From: Heliopora coerulea | Lineage: Eukaryota; Cnidaria; Anthozoa; Scleralcyonacea; Helioporidae | Direction: 5' to 3' | DNA: 64,000 nt | Assembly (NCBI GenBank): GCA_030142905.1 | Contig: JASJOG010000029.1 | Location: 1,307,001 to 1,371,000 of the forward strand | Part shown: positions 1-11,985 of the stretch, piece after piece | Numbering within the stretch: position 1 is the stretch's first letter | How the letters are laid out: each line of letters begins with the position of its first letter | The notes under the pieces: generated by a model | The model's input: the letters and a program-made list of their open reading frames with translations, nothing else | Told to the model about the DNA's origin: nothing | Database searches by the model: none | Made by a program: the position numbers and the translations under genes

Positions 1-2040
1 GTTATTTCAATAAGTAATCAAGACAAAACTAGGCAAACTTCAGCATTTCGTTGGCAACTTAAATGATGTTAAAATTTTATTTCTTGTTCATTATGATTGC
101 TATCTCATGGCAATTGTTATACATTTAAGATCATCAATGATTGAGCTACATCAGCGCGACTTTCAAAGGCAACCGCTTAATTGTACGAGAAATGATAGAC
201 AGCAGCAATGTGTTAAAAATTAGCCAATGGCGTTTTGTCTTAGGGACTTGGAAGGGCTAGAGTTCCTATAGTCTTGACGAGTAATTAATTTCTAAAACAA
301 ATTAAAAACTTCATTGGACTAACTCTCCCTAAACAAGGTAGAATCATAATATGGTCACCTTCATCTTTCTATCGGTGACAACCTTACTTTTAAGTACAAG
401 CTGTCTTAATCAAAATGTCCTACATAATGGAAGTTGCAATAACAAAGACCGACGAGTGAAACAGTTTGCTGGTATTTTGTTCAAATCGTATTTCGCATCG
501 TACTCAAAGGGGAACTGGTGTGTAAAATTAATTAACTTTTGAAAGACTCCTAAAGACTTCTTTTGTTTTATTTGTTTTTATTTTCATTTCTATTTTTAAT
601 TTTATTCTATTTTGTTTTATTCGCATGCTTATGTCTTAGATTAGCTGTTTTAGTGGCAATGATCGGATTTTGTGTCATGTGTTATATCTAAACATCGAAA
701 TTAAGAACTAACAGAATACATTTAAATAACACAAATCTGATTCACTAATTCATTCCTAGAAACTTTCTCCTGTAATTGCCTTTATTCACTTCGTCCGGAT
801 AACGACAGGAACCCTCAGCATTATTCTGTAGGCGTTAACTTCAAGATTAACACCTACTGTACGAATACCAAAAATTAGACCATTTGTGATTTCAAACTTG
901 GTGTTTTTTCTTTTTTGAAAAGGGTGATCACTGAAACAAAATGCTTCTAATAATCCATATCTACACTTTTTATTTACTTAATTCTTTTTTTAATTTATTG
1001 AAGATTAAGCTTCAGTTCCCCTTTAACGAAAATGCAGTAGTGCTAAATAATATATCAACCTCCTACTCAATTTTAAAATTTTCCGTACTGTTTACAAAGA
1101 AATTGAATAGAAACAAGCTATAAAATCAAGAGCAAATTGATGTACGACATGTCTAATGTATGTTTAGTTATTGTTTAATTAAAAAGAAAGACGTATGATT
1201 TCGTAAATCCTTAGAGAGTTTATATTATTTTAATCAGGCACCACGGTTTTAATAAACATTATCTGTCATTTAAAGGTTGATGAACATTTTGACTAAGTGC
1301 AGCTTGACTGTAGAGTAACAGGAGAATTTTATTCTTAGCATTAAACAATAAATGTACATATATGTCATATATAAAGACTAAACTAGGCTTCGCATCAACA
1401 CCTTCATTTTGAAGTAATCGTTTATCAAGGAAGTCTTACAATATCGTATATATAGCAATCCATCGTACAGGTACATCTATCAGATGTACTTTTTGATCAA
1501 ATTTGTCACTGTAGGCAAAAGCCGTAAGTGTAAACTAAATCTGATGATTCAATGGAAGGCAGTGTTTGCGTTGACAAAGTTAGTCTTACACATAATTGTT
1601 TGTCTTTTATGTAAAAAAATGTTGAATATATCATTTCCGTTTTTGATTAATTATTATAAATAAATTTCACCATTGCTGCAAACATGTTTGACTTAGTGTT
1701 TTCGAGTCTTATAATTGTTTATTTTCTGTGTCCAAAATTGTTCATGGAATACATTCAGGACGATGTCACATGTGTAAGGAAGTAGTTTGAAAAAATCTTT
1801 TTATTTGAAAGAATGTTAGAAATTATGAAAGGTGGGATTAATGTCTATTCCATATCTTACTCCGCTGTTGAGATAATAAGATTCTCTATAGTTAAATGAA
1901 AGATGAAGATTCGAATTCACTTAGTTTTACCCTATTCCGACCGATTCAAACTTACAAGTTACGGTGTAAACTGACTGCTCTAAATTTAGTAATTAATATC
2001 TTTAAAGTTACTTGAGACATCTGTCTGAAATTTTACAATC
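1..2040 (+). other. Segmental duplication block, copy 1, 5' part
   Basis: No gene is supported here. Several stretches match the second copy in the same order: about 130-250 with 50,650-50,770, 1,370-1,720 with 51,000-51,290, and 1,790-2,000 with 60,400-60,620. Divergence is high, with many small indels, so the duplication is old. A 63-codon ORF at 351-542 starts with a hydrophobic, signal-like stretch, but its reading frame is not kept in the second copy, so I do not call it a gene. Confidence 0.55.
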
Positions 2041-3379
2041 TTTTAATTCCTTCATCTTTCGGACGAAGCGCGGAGCGAGTGTACTAATCCCAACGCGCTT
2101 GGAACTATTTACACAGGATCACTAAAAGAGTAAAGTTTCATTTAGCATATCTGTGTTTATGGGTTCCATGTATATACATGGGTTCCGGTTTACTACCTGT
2201 GGTATGCCATATGCAAATCCGGGGACTGGCATCTAGATTGCTAGCAAGCGGCAGATGTGCAAGAATGATGAGAGCAAGTGTGATCAATGTTTATCGGATA
2301 GCGAGTTACTATCAAGGCCAATACGCAGAAAGCATAGGTGGTGGAATAAGGGACTACGGAAAGCTGTGGGGTTATATCCTCCAATATTTCTGACGAGGAA
2401 GCTAATCTCCCTTCAATATTTTTCAGACCTATATTAAAATTTTGTTCATTACCTTGCTTAACTAATGAGGTAGGGAAGTTCTATGCAGATTGACACCTTT
2501 ACTCATGAAACCAAAGTAAGAAAATTCTACATTACATGTTTCTTTTTTTAAATTTTAAACATTTAGATTGGAGGTCAACAGTTTGTTCTCCCATTGTTCT
2601 AATTTTTCACGACAAATTTACCCTCCTCCCAACCTTTAACCCACATCTTCCACCACTAGTGTACGAAGCTTTGTAAAACAGTTACTAATCTTAGTTCTTG
2701 GACGAACTACTGGATGAAACGTTAAATTTAAACTGTTAAATTTCTTTGTTCATCCAGTGATTTCTGTTTTCAAATTTCTGAAATGTTTAACAACGTCCAG
2801 CTTGTCACGACAATTATGACAGCGATCGTTTGAAAAGATTTGATCCTTTAAAAAACTATGAAGATCATAAATATCATATACCATGGAAAAATACCTTAAG
2901 AATTCCTGTTGGTGAGCATTATTAGGGCCTGTTGAAACAAAAACTTTTATAAGAACCTATGAGCGAGTGATGTTGCATGCCGTAAAAAGAATACTGCATG
3001 CGAAACAGGTTTGATCATGGCACACATTTCAATCATCACAATACATTTGTACGTTCATCTCTGAAGTTCATCGTTCACTCCTAAACAATACCCTCCATAA
3101 ATAACGTCCAGTCACAATTACAAAGATTTGTACTTTTAAATTTAATTTTTGTCTCCTTGACAACCTGTACAACCTATCAACTTCACTTGCATTCTCAAGG
3201 GGTGCAACGGAAAAGTTGATGAGGGGTGGTTGCATTTTCGTATTTCTTTTATATTTTATTGAGGTCCCTTCCACTGTAAAAGTTCGCGAAAAATATACTA
3301 AAGATTAAATTCCACAAATAAGTTAATAACACTTACTGTTGCAAAATGTCAACAGTAAAATCCTCAATTTTATGCCTTC
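2041..3379. other. Unassigned sequence
   Basis: No gene is supported. A short Cys-containing ORF at 2,255-2,437 (CKNDESKCDQC near its start) sits between AG and GT dinucleotides at about 2,250 and 2,340, so an orphan exon is possible but weak. The remainder is AT-rich and featureless to me. Confidence 0.3.
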
Positions 3380-3673
3380 TCAATTTTTAAGATCATAATT
3401 TAAAATATTTTGAAGATCATCTACAGTTTCAGCAGAAGCTGTAATTTGTGTATCATCTGCATACATACCAGGAGTGGTAGATGTCAAACAGTTTGGAAGG
3501 TCATTGATGTATAATAAAAATAATAGTGGACCTAACATGGATCTCTGAGGAACTCCTGTAGTAATAGGTTTGAGTTCGAACTGAACACCATTGACCATAC
3601 AACACTGATGCCTGTCATCTAGGTATGAAGTGAACTATTCTAACAAAGTGTTATTGATTCCATACAGGCTCAA
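3380..3673 (-). pseudogene. LINE reverse transcriptase fragment (palm, YADD)
   Basis: Reading leftward on the minus strand, the fragment begins near LSLYGINNTLLE and continues through FTSYLDDRHQCC, GVPQ, LGPLLFLLYINDLPN and MYADDTQ. These are the conserved reverse transcriptase blocks of CR1/L2/Jockey-like non-LTR retrotransposons. YADD holds two catalytic aspartates. The piece is only about 95 codons, has an in-frame stop (TAG at 3,635-3,637, where the family normally has Trp), and lacks the fingers, thumb and endonuclease. It directly follows another LINE's C-terminal region on the same strand, so it is a second, truncated copy joined to the first. Confidence 0.75.
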
Positions 3674-4732
3674 TTTTGGTATCTGAATGCTTTTTTCAGA
3701 TAATCTTAAGTTATAGTTAGTTGGGCCAAACTGGTTTTCAAGCATTTCAGATAAATGGCTTGGTGCACAGTTATTCATAATTTTGTGAATCATTGTGGCT
3801 TTTTGGCATTTTCTTTCTTGAGCTAATGTTATCCAGCCTAGTTTTGAAAAAATTTCACAAGTGTGAACCGTGTATGGAGTACCAGTAATAATACAAGCAG
3901 CACGGTTTTGCAACTTTTGTAGTTGATCTGCTAAGCTCATATCAATACTGTTCCAAACAACACTGCAGTAATCAAAATGCGGTTTTACTATTGAATTGTG
4001 GATCTTCATTAGAAGCTCTTGGTTAAGATATGGTTTGGTCTTTTTCATAATGCGTAAACTTGTTGTAACTTTCTTTTTAATACTTTCAATATGACCCTTC
4101 CAAGTTAAATTTTCATCAATTTTTAGACCCAGGCATGTAACCTCATCAGCTTCTTTTAGTGAGATGCCGTTAACAGTTAATTCTAGGTTCTCAGAGAGGG
4201 ATGCTAATCTTCGCCTGGAGCCAATTACCATAAGTTCAGATTTAGTGACATTCAGTGTCAGCTTGTTAGCACAAAGCCATTTTACTATTCATTGAATATA
4301 ATTTTCTAGCATAGATTTGATCTCTGGGATGTTGCACCCAGTTGCAATCAGGTTGGTATCATCTGCATACATTCGAGTTGAACTATAATCTACGCAATTT
4401 GGTGAGTCGTCGATGTACATAAGAAATAATAAAGGTCCTAATATTGTTCCTTGCGGGACTCCACAAGTCAGTTGGCGAGCATTAGATAAAGTACCATTGA
4501 CCGTGCACCCCTGTGTACGGCAACTAAGGTAGGATTCAAACCAAGCAATGGCTGGCTGATCTAGATCAAAATATTGCAACTTGTTCAGTAGAATATTATG
4601 GTGCACAGTATCAAATGACTTTATAAGATCTAAAAATAATACTCCATTTACAAGTTTTCTGTCAATGTTACAGCACCACTCATTAATAAGATCCAACATT
4701 GCTGTTGCTGTGGAATACAAAGACCGCGATCA
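3674..4732 (-). pseudogene. LINE reverse transcriptase, 5'-truncated, one internal stop
   Basis: The minus-strand frame begins around SLYSTATAMLDLINEW and runs through FLDLIKSFDTVHH, WFESYLSCR, CGVPQGTILGPLLF and MYADDTN. It then continues into the thumb and C-terminal region (WLCANKLTLNV, RAACIITGTPY). A TGA at about 4,286-4,288 breaks what would otherwise be one frame to about 3,674. The protein would be the RT and C-terminal part of a CR1/L2-like non-LTR element. The endonuclease and RT fingers are missing, which is typical 5' truncation. The C-terminal end passes without a stop into a second element near 3,673. Confidence 0.8.
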
Positions 4733-4892
4733 CTACCTGACGAGTGTGGCAGGCCCAGTTTGCCATACGAAACAAATTTGTAGTAAATCTTTATGAAGTA
4801 ACCCAAGTTTACCTTGTCTTGCTATTGTAATTCGCTCTACTCTGGTATTGAGCACTCTCTTCGTACGATTTTTAACAAAAATCCCGCTTATC

Positions 4893-5076
<184 letters not shown>

Positions 5077-5095
5077 CCCGGATCTAAAAGATATT

Positions 5096-5133
5096 TATAA
5101 AATCTCACAGATTAGAATCTGTGAGATTTTATA
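5096..5133. repeat. Short perfect hairpin, 18-bp arms
   Basis: The arms 5,096-5,113 and 5,116-5,133 are perfect reverse complements around a 2-base AG loop. The core reads AATCTCACAGATT. It lies 20 bases from the 72-bp palindrome and just past the LINE stop codon at 5,158. Confidence 0.9.
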
Positions 5134-5157
5134 TATATATATACAATATTTAAAATA

Positions 5158-7093
5158 TTACATAAATATAAATATGTACAGATTAGTAATAAATAATTTA
5201 CTAGTACAAATAGTAATCGATTCAAGTATTCTTATGAACCGTTTTAACGTTAATTCCTCTTTTACTTCATCAGGTAAAGAATTCCACAGTTTTGCACCGG
5301 TAAAAGCAAAACTCGAATTATAATATTCGGTTCTATTATTTGGGAGTTCCAATTTTAACTTTGATTGACGAAGATTATAATCATTCAAACTGCTACTAAG
5401 TGTAAACATATCCGATAAGTATGCTGGTGCCAGACCATGTACTATTTTGTACATCACAATGGCTTTTTGTTTTTCTCTCATTTCCTAAATATTTTTCCAA
5501 CCTAATTCAGTCAAAATCAGCGAAGGTGATTTTGATAAAGGTGCTCCCGTAATTATGCGAGCCGCTCTATTTTTTAGAATTTGTAAGTGCTTTCCCAACG
5601 TGTCACTTATATTATCCCACACTAGTCAACAATAAATAAAATATGGTTCAATGATTGCTCTATATAAAGACGCAAGACTTTGCTGATTTAAAATTTTTCT
5701 TATTCTTCTCAGGGCTGTAAGATTACGGGATACCATTAATCGAATGCCCTGGATATGTATTTCCCAGGTTATATTGTCTTCAATATCAACTCCCAAATAT
5801 TTCACCGAACGAACTTTGGTCTATGAAACACCATTCGCTAACAATACTATAGAACCCTCAAGAGCTGCTAATGTTCGCCGTGACCCAATTGATATAAACT
5901 CTGTTTTCAAGACATTCATTGTCACTCTATTAACATAAAGCCATTCGAGTATCTTATTTAACTCACCAGTCATTTCTTTTTGAATTGATTCAGTATTTCA
6001 GCCAGTGAAGGTCATATTTACGTCATCAGCAAATAGTCTACTTATGCTATAATTTAAACATTTTGGTAAGTCATTTATGTATAACAAAATAAGACTGGAC
6101 CAAGAATAAAGCCTTGAGGGACTCTACAAGTGATGTAGTCTTTCTTAGAGTAAACTCTATTTACAGGACATATCTGTTGTCTGTTAGATAAATAAAATAT
6201 GAACCAAAGTAGACTACCGTCATCAATGCCATAGCATGCCAATTTCATTCATAAAATTTCATAGTCAATAGTGTCAAGTGCTTTTTATAAATCCAAGAAT
6301 ATTAAAACCACTAACCATTCCTTTGTCAATATTGAAACACTTCTGATTTATCATATCAAGTGGTGCAGTCAAGGTCGAATAGAGTGAACGCAAATCTGAT
6401 TGCCTGGTGTTAATGAGCTCATATTTAGTTAAATAACTGTGGGATTGGTCATACGTTAATCTTTCGAATAAATAAGCAATAGTGGACAACACTGAAATTG
6501 GCCTATAATTATTCACGTTATCTCCTTCGCCAGATTTATACAATGGAAAAACTTTTTCATTTTTCCAATCATTTGGAAAACACTTTTTTTCAATTGAAGG
6601 ATTAAGAGATAAATGAAAGGACCAGGTGTTTTCAACAGCTTATTAGAGATTTTATCATGGCCGGAAGTCTTAAGCAAATTCGACTTTTTTATCAACTTTA
6701 TCACTTTATCACCCTCAAATTTTTTTAAACTTGAATTTAGTTTCGTTTTTTGACGTGTAATCTTCTCGTTTCTTCCCATTTGTTACAGTTGGGAACTTCC
6801 GATGCTAACTTTGGGCTAATTTCAACAAAATGCGAATTTAGATTATTTGCTACATCACATGGTTTAGTTAAACCATAATCCGATCCAGTTGATATTTTAT
6901 TAATTTCAGTGTTTTTAAGATTTATACCCGTCGAGTTCTTTAAGATTTTCCATGTCTCTTTTGAGTAACTACGATTCATCCTTAAATACTGTTTTTTAAT
7001 CTTCTTAATTTCATTTGTTACCAAATTACGTTGTCTCCTGTAACTAAGCCATGCATCAGGTTTATCCATCAACATGGCTTCTTTTTCTAGCAT
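5158..7093 (-). pseudogene. LINE reverse transcriptase and C-terminal region, broken
   Basis: Minus-strand blocks in order: QRNLVTNEIKKIKKQYL (linker), KTSGHDKISNKLLK (RT block 1, D..SxxLLK), YRPISVLSTIAYLFERL (block 2), SDLRSLYSTLTAPLDMI (block 2a), a degraded GVPQ/YADD zone at about 6,000-6,130, and a C-terminal stretch RQSKLKLELPNN ... AFTGAKLWNSLPDEVK ending at 5,158. At least five frame breaks are visible. The order matches the family; the sequence is non-functional. Confidence 0.75.
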
Positions 7094-7294
7094 ATCTCTG
7101 TCAAAGTTTTACTACTTTATCGACGAGTTTAGCCAGGGGTAAGGTTTACTGCGAACCCTAAAACTACGACAAGGCGCGTGTTTATCAATTACTCCACTTC
7201 TATGCTTCACAGGCCTTATTAATATCATCAGTCTTTTACTGAAGGCCACTGTGCGGATTGTAAGTTGGACTTAAATAAGTTCTAATGAAAGGTT

Positions 7295-7979
7295 TTAAAA
7301 TTTTGACTCAACATAACGTGGTTTCCCTTTCGGGATACCAATTTTGCTGATGGCATAAATTAAATTATGGTCACTAATTAAGCATGGGCAAACCCCTGAA
7401 CTTATAATGGAATCACTACAGGTAGTGTTACACACATCAACTAAAGTTTTTGAATTTATATTAACTCTTGTCGGATCAGTGATTATTTGTGTTAATTGGT
7501 AGTTGATCATTAAATCCAAAACGTTCTTGGTATGATTTTCGGGGGGATTTGACAGAAAATTATAGCTCAAATCACCTAAAATGTAAATCTCTGAATTTGC
7601 GATCTATTTTCTCTAAGAGACATTCAAATTTATCAAAGTGTTCTAGAGAGCCTTTTTGAGGTCGATACCATGTAGTAATAAGAAACGGTTGAGAGTTTAG
7701 TGCATTTATCTCCAAAAAAATTATTTCCAGATCCCAATTTTCTAAATCAATACTCCTTTTGTAGTTTATATAGCAATGCAAATAAAGACAAACCCCACCA
7801 CAATGTTTATCTCTGTCTCTACGTTCAAAATTGCAACCTGATCAAACAGTGGAATCATCACGATCGCTTTAATCAAGCTTTGACCCATGTATTGCTAAGA
7901 TGTCAAGGGGCCTGCTGAGCATTAAGGCCTTCAGCTTGTCAATATGTTTGTTGAGGCTATTAATATTCAACAAAGCCAT
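7295..7979 (-). pseudogene. LINE apurinic-like endonuclease domain, broken
   Basis: Pieces of an AP-endonuclease-like domain follow one another on the minus strand. MALLNINSLNKHIDKLKAL and LDILAIHGSKLD resemble the N-terminal strand and the metal-binding E block, with His where the family normally has Asn/Glu. LITTWYRPQ matches the WYRPP block. LVDVCNTTC and LISDHNLIYA match the C-terminal SDH motif, which holds the catalytic His. Several stops and frame changes separate the blocks. In an intact element this domain nicks target DNA to prime reverse transcription. Confidence 0.7.
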
Positions 7980-8251
7980 CTTGAATCCTCTGTTCAGAGA
8001 CTTAACTTCTTCAAATGATCTTACATCCTGAGAAGATTGATCATGATCGTATATGCTATCTGTACCATCTCAATTTCATTGTAGATTAATGTTTTCTAAA
8101 GTTTCCGGCAAGATTAATTCTTCCTTTCAAATTTAAGTAAAGTCCACCTACATTGAGACAATTTGGCTTTAATGTTTGAGAAACGTGAGAACTTGGATAT
8201 ATTAAGGTAGATGGACGATCTTCAAGCTCGATACTCAGAAAATGATTTCTG

Positions 8252-8324
8252 AGCCCCAGACGGGGATCGAACCCGCAACCTTCTGATGGCCGGTAAGACG
8301 CTCTAACCATTGAGCTACCGAGAC
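8252..8324 (-). repeat. tRNA-like SINE head, copy 1
   Basis: Read on the minus strand it folds as a 73-base cloverleaf, with A box TAGCTCAATGGTTAGAGC and B box GGTTCGATCCC. The acceptor end is immediately followed by a CTCAGAAA...TTTCTGAG hairpin. The anticodon arm resembles tRNA-Arg, but base 33 is not U, which argues against a working tRNA and for a tRNA-derived SINE or pseudo-tRNA. Confidence 0.65.
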
Positions 8325-8492
8325 TCAGATGGTGAACTAAGGTGCAAATTCGATATATATGTGCGACCTAAGCGGAAGCCACTATATATTAATAATGATT
8401 GGAGCAGTTTTAATGTTTGAGAAACGTGAGAGTTTGGATATATTTAGGTAGATGAACGATCTTCAAGCTCGATACTCAGAAAATGATTTCTG

Positions 8493-8565
8493 AGCCCCAG
8501 ACGGGGATCGAACCCGCAACCTTCTGATGACCGGTGAGACATTCTAACCATTGACCTACCAAGAC
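8493..8565 (-). repeat. tRNA-like SINE head, copy 2
   Basis: Second tandem copy of the minus-strand tRNA-like unit. Its A box carries a change (GGTCAATGG in place of GCTCAATGG), which breaks one D-stem pair, so it is more decayed than copy 1. The same 3' hairpin follows. Confidence 0.6.
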
Positions 8566-8642
8566 TCAGATGGCGAGCTAAGGTGGAAGTTCGACATATA
8601 TGGGCGACCTAAGCGTAAGCCACTATATATAGTGCCATCTGA

Positions 8643-8715
8643 GTCTTGGTAGCTCAATGGTTAGAGCGTCTCACCTGTCATCAAAAGGTTGCGGGTTCGA
8701 TCCCCGTCTGGGGCT
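8643..8715 (+). repeat. tRNA-like SINE head, copy 3, inverted
   Basis: Cloverleaf-compatible 73 bases starting GTCTTGGTAGCTC and ending CTGGGGCT, with intact A and B boxes. It is followed by a hairpin beginning CTCAGAAATCG. Orientation is opposite to copies 1 and 2. Position 33 is C rather than U. Confidence 0.65.
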
Positions 8716-8804
8716 CAGAAATCGTTTCTCTGAGTATAGAGCTTGACGATCGTCCCTCTATCTCATGATACATCTAAGCACTTACATTTCCAAAATCTGA
8801 AATT

Positions 8805-8916
8805 GAAATTGTAATATTTCGTCTTTATTTCAAAGACATCATCAGACAGACTGTCTGACTGTCATCATCAATCTGTCTGATGATTTCTTTCAAAAAAGAC
8901 GAAATATCACAATTTC
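8805..8916. repeat. Foldback (MITE-like) with ~45-bp arms
   Basis: The arms 8,805-8,850 and 8,872-8,916 are near-perfect reverse complements (ends GAAATTGT / ACAATTTC), separated by a 21-base loop that itself repeats GTCTGA. A short ORF across the right arm is only a by-product. No clear target duplication is visible. Confidence 0.8.
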
Positions 8917-10131
8917 ATTGTAATTTCCTTGATTTTAACTCATATCTTAAATTATCAAGATGGCATTATTGGTCGGAGTTTGTTTCTTTATTATTAGCTA
9001 AAGTTGTCGACTGGTTCTGGATATTCATACAACTAAGTGTCATATTCTTGTTGTATCATGTAATGCCAACAGAAATGTTTGCCAATAGATACAGCTCACA
9101 TTAATAATTAAATTGTGATGTTTGTTCGCGAGAACTAAAAATGGTAGAAATGGTTTTAGAAATGGTTTTTTGTGCAATTTGCTATTTATTTAAAAGGGTG
9201 AATTTACAAAGACGTCAACAGCAAAATTAAAACCACATTAAGGCTAAATCTATGGTAACAAGTGCATACTAATTACAGACATTACTCAATCGGATCATAG
9301 AATAAAAATAAATCTTACCGGAGCATAACAAAGATAAATATAATATACATGAAGGAAAAGATAAAGTTAAACATAAAAGGATAAAATATGGCATTTAAAG
9401 ATGGTTTTAGTTTACCAGTGAGTTAATTTTCGTGTAAAAGTAATTCAGGTTTTCGAACAGTAACATTGAAAGGACATCCTATAATATCCAGACATTTTCT
9501 AACGACGTCTTTAAGGAAACTATGAAACATCTATGTGATGTGAAGAAACAAACAAACATCCCTTAAAGTTCAGTAGACTAACAAAATTTTGAAATCCCAC
9601 TTACTATTTTCATCTGCCATATTTCCTTCGCCGTTTCCCTACACCACTGTCGAAAACGGTGCTAAAAATTCTCTAGTTTTAATTTTTTATTGTCGAACAA
9701 TAAGCTGTGGCGAAGCTAAGGATATCAACCGGATATCCTATACGAATTTAACCATACCAAAGCATAGCAACATGCCATACTAGGCCTAGAATATTCTTTA
9801 ATATTCAGGGATCAATCGATGTACATCCACCAACGCAGTAGTTACTTTGACTGAAAATGTGAAAATTTGAAAATCTTACCGGTCAAGCTATCCGTTATGA
9901 TGAAAATGACTAGAAATTCTTTTAAAAATGTATGTGGATGTATATGTTTTGATTGACGTCTAGATATCATACATAATTTTAAATTTACATAGCATGACCT
10001 GTTGTTTAGCTTTGTTCACCATTAGCAATATGGTATCTTGATGTTTACAGCAGCAGATTCTTTATTCGACACTTCATCCTTAAATTGAGTAGGACAACAC
10101 GCTTGAACTAGAGTAGGAAATAGATCATGAT

Positions 10132-11310
10132 CAGGGGCATAAATCCATCAAAAATGTTGGGGGCATGTTTCTCGAAAACAATTACTGCTTGAGTTCTGAT
10201 ATAATTAGTGCTTGCATGCTAACAATTTAAGGGACCTACGCGTGGGAGACCGAGCTGCGTTGGTGTGAGGCCATTGGAATAGAATAAAACAAAGCTAGAT
10301 AATGTACATAGTTTTGGTGTTTTAATGAACTTTGGGTTGATCTGCTATGTTGATCTACTACCTTGTTGAAAGGCAAACACATGCAATATTTAATGAGTCA
10401 ATAACTAACACAACGAATGAAAACCCCGCAAGAGTGCCCATTTCTTGTTGTCAGTGAAGACAAATATTTCCCATGCATGAATCTCATCGTAATCACATCC
10501 CCAATCAGCCCCAGCAATCCGAAGCCCCACGCGTAAAGGCGTGCCCATTTTTCCTTTCGCAAATGGTCTTTGCCATTCCAATTTTGTTTCGCTTTCCCCT
10601 GGGGACCCTCACTAAATGATCATATCATACATGCCTGCAAGCTGCCTGTGGTTAATGCAAGTAATATGGATTGGGAGCGAGAGGGTCCGAATCCGTGCGA
10701 AATGGTGTTTTTCTCTATTTTATTTTCTCAGCACTCAAAGTGCTTTTTTTTATTTTCTTCAAGTTTTCGCATGGTCAAAATGTTAAAACTAGAGTTATAT
10801 ACCGACGAGTGGTTCAACTTAGGGTATAAATGAGACAGTAAACATCCTACTGGGATAGTTAGGTTAGGGCTTTAGTTTAGTTTAAGTGATCCGGCTAATC
10901 CGTCGTTCAATTTAAAGTCAAAGAGGCAAAACAGAAAAAAAAATGTTTTGACCATGTATTTTGTTGATGTGACTAAATGGAGTTAGGGTACAGAAGGTAC
11001 ACTCGGGGGAAGGCGTGAATATTCGGATGGCAAAGACCGCTTATTGAGGCGACAACTGAGACGACACTGGAATAATAATCACACAAACCTAGCTTGTAGC
11101 TGGCTGATGTGTAATTATTGGCGCAGTAGGCAACTGAAAACAAGGCACAGCAAATGTAATATTCGAATGAATCTAATAGAATATCAGATTCGATACTTTC
11201 ATATTCTATTAAAAATTTCAAGTTCAAAAGTGATCATTACAATAGCCATCTCCCCTTGTCTGAAAAATGGAGAGATGCATCCCCCTATCTCCCCATGATT
11301 TACACCACTG
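10132..11310 (+). mobile_element. hAT-like non-autonomous element
   Basis: This segment is absent from the paralogous position near 62,135. Its ends are CAGGGGCATAAATC on the left and, in reverse complement, CAGTGGTGTAAATC on the right, matching the CAG-type termini of hAT elements. The flanks AAATAGAT (left, six bases out) and ACTAAGAT (right) could be an eroded 8-bp target duplication. No transposase is readable; small ORFs inside (10,570-10,833, for example) resemble nothing known. Confidence 0.6.
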
Positions 11311-11939
11311 ACTAAGATACTTACACGTTATAAATCATGATGGACGTTTGATGTTCTTATCAATGTCTGGACCATAGTTAGTAAAAATTCTGCGTTAAGA
11401 AACTTGATTGAGGGGGCAGCAAAGCAATTAACGAACATTCTAGAAAACCGTATTGCATAGTTTCGTGTGAAGAACAGCGGTTGCTATGTAAAGATAATTA
11501 TTATACAATCAACATAAAGAAAAGATGTGATAATTACACAGCGTCCCAACGACGAAGAATGACGTTTCGGTTGTGTTATGTTTGACATCGTATTTTTGTT
11601 TTGGTCTGCAATCCACTATAGAAACAAGAGGGAAAAAATTGTTCACCTTGTCCAGTGGGTTTCCTTTTAATCTAAATATCGCTTCATGCTTCTTCAATTA
11701 AAGATCAATCTCGGTAATAAAAGAAATCGAACGCAACAGTGGTTTTGAAAGACTTTTAAGTCTGAAGGTGCACGTAATTTTAATGGTAACTAAGTAACGT
11801 AACCGGCAGTTTATTTCCGTTAAGAACCCAGATGTTGGGGATGTTATCATGAATTTTGCATTGTCGCGAAAACAAGCGCTATACAACGGAAATCCACTTG
11901 ACTTGTATTTAAGTAGCTGATCAAAACAAATCACCTCAG

Positions 11940-11985
11940 TACTCGCCGTCTCAAAGAGGTATTCAGAGTGAAGACTAAATATTTG
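11940..11985 (+). other. Noncoding first exon (3' end) of PTB gene with GTAAGT donor
   Basis: TATTTG|GTAAGT at 11,985/11,986 is a strong 5' splice site. An acceptor GGTTTAG lies at 12,310, giving a 325-bp intron before the coding exon. The second copy keeps both (donor 63,015, acceptor 63,342). The 5' end and promoter cannot be placed; 11,940 is only an arbitrary left limit. Confidence 0.5.

Larger units (their letters stand above)
5158..8060 (-). mobile_element. Near full-length APE-type LINE, decayed
   Basis: On the minus strand the order is endonuclease (about 7,979-7,295), linker, reverse transcriptase (about 7,093-6,000) and C-terminal region (about 5,720-5,158). This is the layout of a CR1/L2-like non-LTR retrotransposon. 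The coding region is split into many frames by stops and indels, so it is dead. The 5' boundary near 8,060 is approximate. On the 3' side it runs into palindromes and a microsatellite. Confidence 0.8.
8168..8640 (-). repeat. Two tandem ~240-bp units with tRNA-like cores
   Basis: A unit starting TTTAATGTTTGAGAAACG at about 8,168 recurs at about 8,408, 240 bases later. Each contains a minus-strand tRNA-like sequence and a flanking segment with GCGACCTAAGCG. Unit 2 differs by scattered substitutions. The adjacent copy at 8,643 is in the opposite orientation, making a local inverted arrangement around 8,600-8,660. Confidence 0.8.

Noticed and set aside
351..542. 63-codon ORF with a signal-like N-terminus and three Cys residues
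   Set aside because: The frame is not conserved in the duplicated copy near 50,880, and there is no recognisable mature peptide pattern.
2255..2437. Cys-containing ORF between possible splice dinucleotides
   Set aside because: Single isolated block with no partner exons and no paralogue in the window; too weak to call.
8252..8715. Functional tRNA genes
   Set aside because: No U at position 33, weakened anticodon stem, and clustered copies with shared flanks; better explained as SINE or pseudo-tRNA.
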